Below, piece by piece: positions 43,038-50,942 of a stretch of DNA of 64,000 nt. Within the stretch, counting starts at the first letter, position 1. Every line of letters begins with the position of its first letter. The notes beneath the pieces were generated by a model that saw only the letters and a program-made list of their open reading frames with translations, did not search any database and was not told where the DNA came from. A program made the position numbers and the translations under genes. The stretch is from Chitinophagales bacterium (GTDB lineage Bacteria > Bacteroidota > Bacteroidia > Chitinophagales > UBA8649), in assembly GCA_020635995.1 (NCBI GenBank), contig JACJYS010000001.1, positions 806,001 to 870,000 of the forward strand, written 5' to 3'.

Positions 43038-44084
43038 ATGCTAAACACATCAGAAGCGAAAATCAATAAAATATCTATACATGAAATAGGTGTAAAAAAT
43101 GAAAATGAGGGAATAAAAATATCTGATAATCCTATAGAAATAGGAGATGAGGTGTTAAGTGAATTGCTGTTTACGTACTTTTTTAAAAGTTTTAAAGTGC
43201 CAGAGTATTACAAATTTACTTTTAGCAATGGCGATGTAAACCTAAACCCCATGTTTAATTTTGTTAGAGCTATTTTTGATAATCCGGAATTGGCACACAA
43301 TCAATCTATTTTTATAGCGAAGCATTTGTATGAGCAAAGTAGTCACCCAAATATAAAAGCAGGAGATTTATTGATAGCTTATATAGAGGATTTAGTGATA
43401 GATGAGCAAATGTATAATGCCATAGGTATTTTTAAGGCAGAAAGCAGAGATAGCTTTTTACAGTTTAAGCACTTAAATAAGCAGATAAATTTAGATTACG
43501 AAAAAGGCGTTAATGTAGAAAAGCTGGATAAAGGATGCTTAATATTAAATGACGAAGAAAGCGATGGCTTTAAAATATGTATAGTAGATAAAGCCAATAA
43601 AAACCAAGAAGCACAGTACTGGCGAGAAGATTTTTTAAATGTAGTGCCTAAGGATGATGATTTTCATAACACGGCTAATTTTATAGATTTAACCACTTCA
43701 TTTGTTAAAGAAAAATTGGCAAGCGAATATGATATAGAAAAATTTGAAGAAGCAGGAATTATAAATAGAAGTAAGGAGTATTTTAAGCGTGTTGACCGTT
43801 TTGAAGAAGATGAATATACCGATAGAGTTTTTTTTAGCAATAAAGCCATAATGGATGATTTTAAAATGTATAAAAACGAGTTTGAGGAACGCAATAATGT
43901 GGACTTGCAAAATGAGTTTTTTGTATCGCCAGAAGCATTTAAAAAGAAATCAAGATTTATGAAAAGCATAATAAAATTAGATAAAAACTTCCATATATAC
44001 GTACACGGCAACCACGATATGATAGAAAAAGACAAAGACGAAAAAGGCACTTTTTATAAAGTGTATTATTATGAGGAGAGTTAG
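43038..44084 (+). CDS. NdpA/YejK-family nucleoid-associated protein
   Basis: This 348-residue, charged, soluble protein fits the 37-kDa nucleoid-associated family: ISIHEIGVKNENEGIKIS near the start, LLIAYIEDLVIDEQMYNAIGIFK in the middle, EAQYWREDFLNVVP, and a C-terminal NFHIYVHGNHDMIEK. In E. coli YejK binds DNA topoisomerases; in other bacteria members occur in defence or plasmid contexts. Here it stands alone among house-keeping genes, so I assign no specific role. Family call is fairly sure from the overall pattern. Confidence 0.75.
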   Translation: MLNTSEAKINKISIHEIGVKNENEGIKISDNPIEIGDEVLSELLFTYFFKSFKVPEYYKFTFSNGDVNLNPMFNFVRAIFDNPELAHNQSIFIAKHLYEQSSHPNIKAGDLLIAYIEDLVIDEQMYNAIGIFKAESRDSFLQFKHLNKQINLDYEKGVNVEKLDKGCLILNDEESDGFKICIVDKANKNQEAQYWREDFLNVVPKDDDFHNTANFIDLTTSFVKEKLASEYDIEKFEEAGIINRSKEYFKRVDRFEEDEYTDRVFFSNKAIMDDFKMYKNEFEERNNVDLQNEFFVSPEAFKKKSRFMKSIIKLDKNFHIYVHGNHDMIEKDKDEKGTFYKVYYYEES

Positions 44085-44163
44085 GGCGGTGGCTTGTTTG
44101 AAAGCTAAACTTATCCGCCCCTTTCTTTATGAAAATATCAAAAATATTTCTTACATTTGGTTT

Positions 44164-44283
44164 ATGAGTTTAATAGAAATAGTGGAAATTAGTAGAGATG
44201 ACGAGCATAGGGACAAAGTGGTACAGTTAAATAAGATTGACCACAAGGCAAACAGTAATAACTTCTCCACCAGTTATAGATGA
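44164..44283 (+). CDS. possible 39-residue leader peptide or small protein
   Basis: An ATG at 44164 opens a 39-codon frame (MSLIEIVEISRDDEHRDK at the start) whose TGA overlaps the ATG of the next gene in the form ATGA. A TACATTTG box, fitting the -7 consensus, ends five bases before this ATG, which would give a leaderless message. The overlap and box argue for translation; the short length and lack of any recognised family argue against. Function unknown. Confidence 0.3.
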   Translation: MSLIEIVEISRDDEHRDKVVQLNKIDHKANSNNFSTSYR

Positions 44284-44687
44284 AAGTAGTAATGAATAGT
44301 GTTATTAAATATAATGCAATATTAATTTTTCTTATTTTGTTTAATAGATGTACATTTTCTGTTGATAAACAAATTGTAGGAAAGGTTTGGGTTATTGAAG
44401 AATGCTTATACTTTGAAGAATCAACTGAGGACACTATTTCTTTAATGCCTTACCTAAAAATAAATACACTCGTATTTAATATAGATAAAAGTTGTAGACA
44501 CCCTTCATGGAATGGAGAAAATTGCGAATGGAGTTTGTTGAGCAATAGAGATTCAATAAAAATTATTTCAAATGACGACTTTATTTCTGGTGTTTTTAAA
44601 ATCAAATTAAGGAATAGGAAAGAAAACAATGTGCTTGAAATGTGCTTAGAATCTAAAAGTATTTATTTAAAATGCGTAAAGTTATAG
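44280..44687 (+). CDS. unknown exported protein, possible lipoprotein
   Basis: The protein has 135 residues from ATG 44280, or 131 from ATG 44292 (MNSVIKYN). A hydrophobic segment ends LFNRC, which would place the lipidation cysteine at residue 20 of the shorter form; Arg at -1 is unusual, so a plain signal anchor is possible. The mature part is a small beta-rich domain with WVIEECLYF, SCRHPSWNGENCEWSLL and a C-terminal LEMCLESKSIYLKCVKL, perhaps lipocalin-like. Cysteines could form disulfides. I do not recognise the family. Confidence 0.5.
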   Translation: MKVVMNSVIKYNAILIFLILFNRCTFSVDKQIVGKVWVIEECLYFEESTEDTISLMPYLKINTLVFNIDKSCRHPSWNGENCEWSLLSNRDSIKIISNDDFISGVFKIKLRNRKENNVLEMCLESKSIYLKCVKL

Positions 44688-44794
44688 TGTAATGAGGGGG
44701 TAGCCCCAATGTTGGTAAGATTTTGTAGCTCGTACTTTTAAAAATCCCATATATCCGTAGCTACACTGCACCCTGTTCGTACGGCTTTGCCTAC

Positions 44795-44813
44795 AGACTT
44801 ACTAAGTAAGTCT
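44795..44813. terminator. perfect 9-bp palindrome downstream of 44687
   Basis: AGACTTACT (44795-44803), one centre base, then AGTAAGTCT (44805-44813), followed by TATTTGCAACTTTTC. It may be a terminator or a palindromic repeat. The rest of 44688-44940 is non-coding; I see a weak CTCCA/TGGAG stem near 44891-44910 and nothing else I can name. Confidence 0.35.
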
Positions 44814-44946
44814 TATTTGCAACTTTTCTAAGATAAATTTAACAGCATTCATTCACCGTATTTTTATTTTATGCAAGTAAAAGTGGGAATACTCCATATT
44901 TTAATTGGAGCATTTAGTAGAATAGTTTACCAATTTAAGCTAAAAA

Positions 44947-45173
44947 TGTGGATAACTATACACATATTCATAACTCTAATCATATCAATGCTTTCTGAAT
45001 TTACATCAACATTTAACTAACAAATTTCTTCATTAATCAACAGGTTTATCCACTAAAACAATAAAATCTGTGCAAAAAATGTTAATAATAAATAGGGTTA
45101 AAAAGTGTAGAAAAGTGGGAAAATGTGTCAAAAACGTATACTTTTATGTCAGATTTAAAAAATCGGTGGATAA
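44947..45173. promoter_or_regulatory. three DnaA-box-like sites upstream of mraZ
   Basis: TTATCCACA occurs exactly on the minus strand at 44947-44955. TTATCCACT lies on the plus strand at 45046-45054 and TTATCCACC on the minus strand at 45165-45173, each one change from the consensus TTATNCACA. The sequence between is very A+T-rich. They may let DnaA control the dcw operon. Chance is possible for the two imperfect sites. Confidence 0.4.
45102..45128. promoter_or_regulatory. MraZ operator: three 10-bp-phased boxes
   Basis: AAAGTGT (45102-45108), AAAGTGG (45112-45118) and AATGTGT (45122-45128) repeat with exact 10-bp spacing, about 50 bases before the mraZ ATG. MraZ is known to bind tandem direct repeats of this kind (AAAGTG[T/G] with three-base spacers; TGGG-type repeats in E. 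coli) and to repress its own operon. Two boxes are perfect and one has a single change. Confidence 0.7.
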
Positions 45174-45176
45174 ATA

Positions 45177-45647
45177 ATGAGTTTTTTAGGCGAATACGAA
45201 ATTAAAATTGACAATAAGGGACGCTTGCGTTTGCCTACGGCTTTAAAGCAGCAGCTTAAGCCGGAGGTTAAAGGTCGCTTTGTGGTTAATAGAGGTTTTG
45301 AAGATTGTCTTGAAATCTATCCTTTTGATGTATGGGAAAAGGTTCGTGCTAAAGTGGAAAAACTAAATCAGTTTAAAAAGAAAGAACGCCAGTTTATCCG
45401 ATACTTTTTGCGTGGAGCTACAGAAGTGGTGCTTGATTCTGCCGATAGATTAAATATTCCATCACACTTATTAAAGTATGCCGGTATTGATGGTGATGCT
45501 ATATTAACGCCAGGCAAAAACACTTTAGAACTTTGGAATAAAGAAAAATATGAGGCAGAAATATCTATGGAGTCTGAAGATTTTGCCGATTTAGCAGAAG
45601 ATGTGCTTGGAGATATGGATGTAGATATAAATGATGAAAAAGAATAA
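45177..45647 (+). CDS. mraZ: transcriptional regulator MraZ
   Basis: The 156-residue protein has two SpoVT/AbrB-like swapped-hairpin domains, each with the DxxxR motif: KIDNKGRLRLPTAL near residue 12 and VLDSADRLNIPSHLL near residue 85. The C-terminal 35 residues are strongly acidic, longer than in E. coli MraZ. MraZ oligomerises into a ring that binds repeats upstream of its gene, and such repeats are present at 45102-45128, so autoregulation of the whole dcw cluster is likely. rsmH starts 6 bp after the stop. Confidence 0.95.
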   Translation: MSFLGEYEIKIDNKGRLRLPTALKQQLKPEVKGRFVVNRGFEDCLEIYPFDVWEKVRAKVEKLNQFKKKERQFIRYFLRGATEVVLDSADRLNIPSHLLKYAGIDGDAILTPGKNTLELWNKEKYEAEISMESEDFADLAEDVLGDMDVDINDEKE

Positions 45648-45653
45648 GCATTT

Positions 45654-46562
45654 ATGGAGCAACAAGACTATCATATATCGGTATTGCTTCATGAGTGTAC
45701 AGAGGCTTTGCAAATAAATCCTAACGGAAAATATGTAGATGTAACTTTTGGAGGTGGAGGACATAGTAAAGAAATACTTAAAAAATTAAACAAAGGTGTT
45801 TTATATGCTTTTGACCAAGATAAAGATGCTGTAGGAAACTTAATTGATAATGAAAATTTGGTTTTTGTGGGGCATAATTTTAGGTTTTTAAAACGCTTTT
45901 TAAAATACCGTGAAGCCATACCTGTAAACGGAATTTTGGCAGATTTGGGAATTAGTTCTTTTCAAATAGATGAAGGCGAGAAAGGTTTTTCTACCCGTTT
46001 TGACGGGCCATTAGATATGAGAATGAACCAAAGTGCAGCATTAACCGCACAAAAAATACTGGAACAGTATAGTGAAGATGATTTAGTGCGTGTTTTTTCT
46101 GAGTATGGCGAAGTGCGAAACTCAAAAACTTTGGCAAAAGAGATAGTGAACGCAAGAGGTAGGGGCGTAAAGTTTGAAACCACATCTTCTTTTATTTCTT
46201 TTTTAGAAGGCTTGGTTATGGGGGGGAATCCTAATAGGTATTTTGCTCAAGTTTTTCAGGCGTTAAGAATAGAAGTTAATGATGAAATGGAAGCTTTGAA
46301 AGAGATGTTGCAACAAGCTTACGAAGTTTTAGCCGAAGGAGGAATTTTGGCAGTTATTACTTTTCATTCTTTGGAAGACAGATTGGTAAAAAACTTTATG
46401 AAAACGGGAAATTTTGAAGGAGAGAGAATTACTGATGAGTTTGGGGTAAGCCAAAAGTATTTTAAAGTATTAACTAAAAAACCAATAGAAGCAAGTAAAG
46501 AAGAACTAAAACTAAATGCAAGATCAAGAAGTGCAAAATTGAGAGTAGCACAAAAGATATAA
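45654..46562 (+). CDS. rsmH: 16S rRNA (cytosine-1402 N4)-methyltransferase RsmH
   Basis: The class I methyltransferase fold carries HISVLLHECTEAL at the start, the SAM loop VDVTFGGGGHS, GILADLGISSFQID and near the end FHSLEDRLVKNF, all RsmH signatures. It methylates the exocyclic amine of C1402 in the ribosomal decoding centre. Length 302 is normal. The gene lies second in the dcw cluster, as in most bacteria, with 5 bp before the ftsL-like gene. Confidence 0.96.
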   Translation: MEQQDYHISVLLHECTEALQINPNGKYVDVTFGGGGHSKEILKKLNKGVLYAFDQDKDAVGNLIDNENLVFVGHNFRFLKRFLKYREAIPVNGILADLGISSFQIDEGEKGFSTRFDGPLDMRMNQSAALTAQKILEQYSEDDLVRVFSEYGEVRNSKTLAKEIVNARGRGVKFETTSSFISFLEGLVMGGNPNRYFAQVFQALRIEVNDEMEALKEMLQQAYEVLAEGGILAVITFHSLEDRLVKNFMKTGNFEGERITDEFGVSQKYFKVLTKKPIEASKEELKLNARSRSAKLRVAQKI

Positions 46563-46567
46563 ACTAA

Positions 46568-46912
46568 ATGACAGAGGAAAACAACAATAGAATAGAACAA
46601 GTGAAAGAAACTTTGAAAGAAAGGTCAAAGTTTGATGACAAAAATTGGTTTAATAATCTACCATTAGTGTTGTTTATAGCTCTTTTAGGTGTACTTCATG
46701 TGGCTAATAATCATACGGCAGAGAGTAAAATAAGAAGAATAAATGCTGTAGAAAAAGATATAAAGGAATTGCGGTGGTTGTATATGACCTCAAAATCTGA
46801 GCTGATGTATAAAAGCAAGCAAAGTGAAGTGGCTAAAATGGTGGAAGAAACAGGTTTAAAAGAACTAACACAACCGCCTTATAAAATTAAAGTAGAAGAA
46901 AGTGAGTATTAA
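46568..46912 (+). CDS. ftsL: FtsL-like division protein
   Basis: A 114-residue bitopic protein: a charged cytoplasmic tail, one membrane helix (about residues 32-50, LPLVLFIALLGVLHVAN), and a periplasmic helical region (KIRRINAVEKDIKELRWLYMTSKSEL) fit for a coiled coil. Position between rsmH and ftsI is the place of ftsL, whose sequence is poorly conserved. FtsL pairs with FtsB/DivIC and FtsQ to activate FtsW-FtsI; a DivIC-like partner is at 61913. The ftsI frame begins before this gene ends. Confidence 0.82.
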   Translation: MTEENNNRIEQVKETLKERSKFDDKNWFNNLPLVLFIALLGVLHVANNHTAESKIRRINAVEKDIKELRWLYMTSKSELMYKSKQSEVAKMVEETGLKELTQPPYKIKVEESEY

Positions 46913-49037
46913 TAAAAGAAAAGAAATAATGTGGCGTATGTGGCTGGCAATACTGTTTCCGGTATTGGCAGGCTGTGCTGTGGTATTTCAAACTTTTAAA
47001 ATACAAGTTATAGAAGGTGCAGAATGGCGAGATATGGCAGATAGTCTTACAGTGGTATCAAGAACTATAGAGCCGGAAAGAGGAAATATATACTCTGAAG
47101 ATGGGAGTTTGCTTTCTACCTCTTTGCCGTTTTTTGAGGTGCGTATAGATTTTAAGTCGGAGCCAATGACTGATGAAATTTTTAATAAAAATGTTGATTC
47201 TTTGGCTTATATGATGAGTCTTAAAATTGGAGCTAAAAGCAAAGATGCCTACAAAAAGGAGTTAATTAAAAATAGACAAAAAGGCAATAGATATTATTTA
47301 GTAAAAAGAAATGTTACTTATCCTGTGCTAAAAGATATGATGCAGTGGCCGTTTTTTAAGTTGGGTAAGTATAAATCGGGCATGATAGTATTGCAAAAAA
47401 ACAAAAGAATAACACCTTTTGGCATTTTAGCAGAAAGAACTATAGGTTTTAAAAGAGTAGTACCTAATCCAAGTATAAAAGATAAAATGGATACCATTAG
47501 AGTGGGCATAGAAGGCGGTTTTGATGAATATTTGGCAGGAATAGAAGGGCAAATGTTGATGCAGCGTATTTCTGGTGGAAATTATATTCCATTGGGTGGA
47601 AACGGCAATATAGAACCTCAAGCCGGATATGATGTTACCATGACTATAGATGTTAATATGCAAGATGTTACAGAAGATGCTTTGTTAAAAACATTGCAAA
47701 ATGTAAATGCAGATAATGGAACGGCTATAGTAATGGAGGTTAAAACGGGCAAAATAAAAGCCATTGCTAATTTGACTTATAGAAATAGTATAAACAATTA
47801 TATAGAATACTACAATTATGCAGTGGGAGCCAATACAGAACCCGGCTCTACTTTTAAGCTGGTAACTATGGCGGCATTAATAGAAGATGGATATGTAAAA
47901 AATGTACTAAAAGATACGGTAAATATAGAGGGCGGAAAAAAGAAATTTGCCGATAGAAATATGAGAGATGTTCATCACTTTAAAAATGATGTAATTACGG
48001 TAAAAGAAGCATTTGCTCATTCTTCAAATGTGGGAACGGCAAAATTAACAGTAAAAGCTTATGGTAAAAATCCGGATAAATTTTACAATAAACTGTTAGA
48101 TTTTCATTTAGATAATCCCGTAGGTATTGAAATTACTGGCGAAACTGCTCCTACAATTCATCCTCCTAAAGATTGGAGTTTGGTATCATTGCCGTGGATG
48201 AGCACAGGCTACGAAATGCAGTATTCTCCATTGCAATTATTAACTTTTTATAATGCCGTGGCTAATAATGGAAAAATGATGAAACCTTATTTGGTTTCTT
48301 CTATTGATGAGCTGGGAAAACCTGTTGAAAAATTTTCTCCAATAGTAATTGATAAACATATATTAAACGAAGGAACTATCAGTCAGCTAAAAATATTGTT
48401 AGAATCTGTTTTTGAAGAAGGCTCGGCTGTAAACCTGCAAGCTAAAAACTTTAAAATGGCGGGCAAAACAGGAACAGCCAGAATAGCAAATGCCGAAACT
48501 AATTATACCGATAAAATGTATCAAGCTTCTTTTGCAGGTTATTTTCCGGCAGATGACCCAAAATATTCTATGATAGTGGTAATTAACAATCCTAAAAAAG
48601 GATATTATGGAGGAGCAATAGCTGGACCGGTATTTAAAGAAGTGGCAGAAAAAGTGTATGCCAGTGGAATAGATTCTCATTCTGATATAGAAACCAAGCC
48701 TTTGGTGGCAGATTATAGCATACCAAGACTGGGAAATCTTAATGAAAAAGATGCAGAACAAATATATAACAGCTTAGGCTTTTCTTTTCATAGCGAAATT
48801 AATTCGGACTATGGTTTTGTAAAAAAATCTAATAATGCCATGACCTTAGCTTCAAATAATTTAGTAGATGGCTTAGTACCTAATATGGTAGGTATGGATT
48901 TAAAAGATGCGGTTTATGTAGCAGAAAAAAATGGACTAAAAGTAAATGTAGCAGGCAAAGGCAAAGTAATAAGCCAAAGCCTTAGTGCAGGAGAAAATTT
49001 TATAAAAGGACAAACAATAAGATTAACATTAGATTGA
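46902..49037 (+). CDS. ftsI: septal peptidoglycan transpeptidase FtsI (PBP3) with PASTA domain
   Basis: A short cytoplasmic tail and one membrane helix (about residues 13-32) lead to the class B PBP dimerisation domain (RTIEPERGNIYSEDG) and transpeptidase domain with S316-T-F-K319 (SxxK), SSN 374-376 (SxN) and KTG 522-524. The last 60 residues are a PASTA domain (VPNMVGMDLKDAVYVAEKNG). It cross-links septal peptidoglycan with FtsW. GTG 46902 overlaps ftsL by 11 bp; an ATG at 46929 (MWRMWLAIL) is an alternative start that would remove the basic tail. The stop overlaps the TTG of murE. Confidence 0.94.
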   Translation: MSINKRKEIMWRMWLAILFPVLAGCAVVFQTFKIQVIEGAEWRDMADSLTVVSRTIEPERGNIYSEDGSLLSTSLPFFEVRIDFKSEPMTDEIFNKNVDSLAYMMSLKIGAKSKDAYKKELIKNRQKGNRYYLVKRNVTYPVLKDMMQWPFFKLGKYKSGMIVLQKNKRITPFGILAERTIGFKRVVPNPSIKDKMDTIRVGIEGGFDEYLAGIEGQMLMQRISGGNYIPLGGNGNIEPQAGYDVTMTIDVNMQDVTEDALLKTLQNVNADNGTAIVMEVKTGKIKAIANLTYRNSINNYIEYYNYAVGANTEPGSTFKLVTMAALIEDGYVKNVLKDTVNIEGGKKKFADRNMRDVHHFKNDVITVKEAFAHSSNVGTAKLTVKAYGKNPDKFYNKLLDFHLDNPVGIEITGETAPTIHPPKDWSLVSLPWMSTGYEMQYSPLQLLTFYNAVANNGKMMKPYLVSSIDELGKPVEKFSPIVIDKHILNEGTISQLKILLESVFEEGSAVNLQAKNFKMAGKTGTARIANAETNYTDKMYQASFAGYFPADDPKYSMIVVINNPKKGYYGGAIAGPVFKEVAEKVYASGIDSHSDIETKPLVADYSIPRLGNLNEKDAEQIYNSLGFSFHSEINSDYGFVKKSNNAMTLASNNLVDGLVPNMVGMDLKDAVYVAEKNGLKVNVAGKGKVISQSLSAGENFIKGQTIRLTLD

Positions 49038-50500
49038 AAAAATTAAAAGACATATTACTTGGGGTTAGCATTGTAGATGTTGATGGAAATACTAATGTAA
49101 ATGTATCTAAATTAACTTTAGATTCAAGAGCTGTAGAAAAAAATACCGTTTTTGTTGCCATAGAAGGTACACAAGTAGATGGACATTTATACATAAATAA
49201 AGCTATTGAAAACGGAGCAAGTGTTATTGTTTATGATAAATTAATAGAAAAAATTGTAGAAGGAGTAACATACGTAAAAGTTAAAAACTCATCTGAAGCG
49301 TTAGGAGTAATTTCTTCCAATTTTTACGACAATCCATCGTCAAAAATGCAGTTAGTGGCCATAACGGGTACTAATGGCAAAACATCGGTAGCCACATTGT
49401 TATATCAGTTGTTTACAAAAATGGGTTATGCTTGTGGTTTGCTTTCTACTGTAGAAAATAAAATAATAGACAAAGTAGTAAAAGCTACACATACCACACC
49501 TAATGCCGTAGCCATAAATGCACTTTTAGCAGAAATGGTAGCAGCAGGTTGCTCCTATTGTTTTATGGAAGCCAGCTCGCACGCTATTCATCAAAATAGA
49601 ATGTTTGGTTTGCAATTAGCAGGAGCTGTTTTTACTAATTTAACACACGACCATTTAGATTATCACAAAACTTTTAAAGAGTATTTGTTAGCTAAAAAAG
49701 CTTTGTTTGACAATTTACCTAAAACAGCTTTTGCATTAGCTAATGCCGATGATAAAAACGGGAAAATAATGCTGCAAAATACAGTAGCCGCTAAAAAATA
49801 TTATGCTATAAAAGGCAAAGCCGATTTTTCTGCCAGAGTTTTAGAAAGTGATTTTTCAGGTACAATGTTAAATATTAATGGCAATGAATTGCACGTAAAA
49901 TTAATAGGCGATTTTAATGCTTACAATTTATTGGCAGTGTATGGCGTAGCAAAATTATTAAACCAAGAAACTACCGATGTGTTGGTGGCTATGAGTACAC
50001 TTTCCGGAGCCGAGGGTAGATTTGAATATAGCATTTCTAAACAAAATAATGTAGTGGGAATTGTAGATTATGCACATACGCCAGATGCCTTAAAAAAAGT
50101 ATTGGAAACCATTAATATGCTTAATTCAAAAAGAAACAACATAATAACCGTAGTAGGCTGTGGTGGCGATAGAGATAAAACCAAAAGACCTTTAATGGCT
50201 GCTATTTCTGCTAAGTTGAGCAATAAAGTTATACTTACTTCTGATAATCCAAGAACTGAGCAAGCAAGTGAAATATTGGCAGATATGATGAAAGGCATAG
50301 GTGTGTTAGAAAAGAAAAAAACCTTGGTAATAGAAAACAGAAAAGAAGCTATAAGAACAGCGGTAATGTTGGCAAATGAAGAAGATATAATATTAGTGGC
50401 AGGCAAAGGACATGAAAATTATCAAGAGATAAACGGAGTACGTCATCATTTTGACGACAAAGAAGAACTTTTGGCAGCTTTTGAATTAATGTGTGAATGA
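49034..50500 (+). CDS. murE: UDP-MurNAc-tripeptide synthetase MurE, DAP type
   Basis: Three Mur-ligase domains: ITGTNGKTSVA (ATP loop, residues 110-120), NLTHDHLDYH, and the C-terminal DNPR at 404-407. DNPR marks enzymes that add meso-diaminopimelate rather than lysine, so the peptidoglycan is probably DAP type. Length 488 is normal. The start is TTG at 49034, overlapping the ftsI TGA as TTGA, which suggests coupled translation; no better start is close. No murF lies next to it, unlike in proteobacterial clusters. Confidence 0.94.
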   Translation: MKKLKDILLGVSIVDVDGNTNVNVSKLTLDSRAVEKNTVFVAIEGTQVDGHLYINKAIENGASVIVYDKLIEKIVEGVTYVKVKNSSEALGVISSNFYDNPSSKMQLVAITGTNGKTSVATLLYQLFTKMGYACGLLSTVENKIIDKVVKATHTTPNAVAINALLAEMVAAGCSYCFMEASSHAIHQNRMFGLQLAGAVFTNLTHDHLDYHKTFKEYLLAKKALFDNLPKTAFALANADDKNGKIMLQNTVAAKKYYAIKGKADFSARVLESDFSGTMLNINGNELHVKLIGDFNAYNLLAVYGVAKLLNQETTDVLVAMSTLSGAEGRFEYSISKQNNVVGIVDYAHTPDALKKVLETINMLNSKRNNIITVVGCGGDRDKTKRPLMAAISAKLSNKVILTSDNPRTEQASEILADMMKGIGVLEKKKTLVIENRKEAIRTAVMLANEEDIILVAGKGHENYQEINGVRHHFDDKEELLAAFELMCE

Positions 50501-50541
50501 TTGAATGTGTGAATTAGATAATTGGATAATGTGAGAATTTA
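50486..50541. repeat. low-complexity GTGAAT/TTGAAT flank
   Basis: Degenerate short words (GTGAATGATTGAATGTGTGA, then AATTAGATAATTGGATAATG) run from the end of murE to the four-helix-bundle start. A+T-rich short repeats of this kind often flank these genes in Bacteroidota, as I recall. The downstream flank (50908-50940) is similar (ATTATTAGAAAATTAAAAAA). Confidence 0.4.
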
Positions 50542-50544
50542 AAA

Positions 50545-50907
50545 ATGGGTGAAAAGAGAGAAAATATAGTTTTAAATAAATCAATACAGTTTTCAATGGA
50601 TATAATTGAATTTACAGAACAACTATATGAAATGAAAAGATATAGACTTGCTGACCAAATCTTTGGAAGTGGAACTTCAATAGGAGCAAATGTTAGGGAA
50701 GCTCAGTCTGCTGAGAGTATAAAAGATTTTATTCACAAAATGAAAATAGCACATAAAGAAGCTTATGAAGTTGAATATTGGTTGTTGTTATGTAAGGAAA
50801 GTAAATATTATCCATTTGAAGAAAAATTATTGAAAGAAGCTGAAGAATTATTAAAAATTATTGGAAAAATAATTCATACTTCTAAACAAAACATAAAAAG
50901 AAATTGA
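50545..50907 (+). CDS. four-helix bundle protein (23S rRNA intervening-sequence type), copy A
   Basis: The 120-residue all-helical protein matches the IVP/four-helix-bundle family: FSMDIIEFTEQLY, YRLADQIFGSGTSIGANVREAQSAES and KMKIAHKEAYEVEYWL. Members are encoded in 23S rRNA intervening sequences or stand alone in many Bacteroidota; some relatives bind nucleic acids, but the role is unknown. It sits between murE and mraY, the usual place of other dcw genes, in the same direction and flanked by low-complexity repeats, so I read it as a transferred gene carried by the operon. Another member lies at 53984. Confidence 0.83.
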   Translation: MGEKRENIVLNKSIQFSMDIIEFTEQLYEMKRYRLADQIFGSGTSIGANVREAQSAESIKDFIHKMKIAHKEAYEVEYWLLLCKESKYYPFEEKLLKEAEELLKIIGKIIHTSKQNIKRN

Positions 50908-50942
50908 ATTATTAGAAAATTAAAAAATTCGCACATTAAAAG

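Noticed and set aside
43664..44050. 128-residue open frame antisense to the NdpA-family gene
   Set aside because: Ser/Phe/Leu-rich shadow of a coding region; no start signal and no recognisable domain.
44940..45176. Chromosomal origin (oriC)
   Set aside because: Three DnaA-like boxes and A+T-rich sequence are suggestive, but no dnaA or dnaN gene is near and only one box is perfect.
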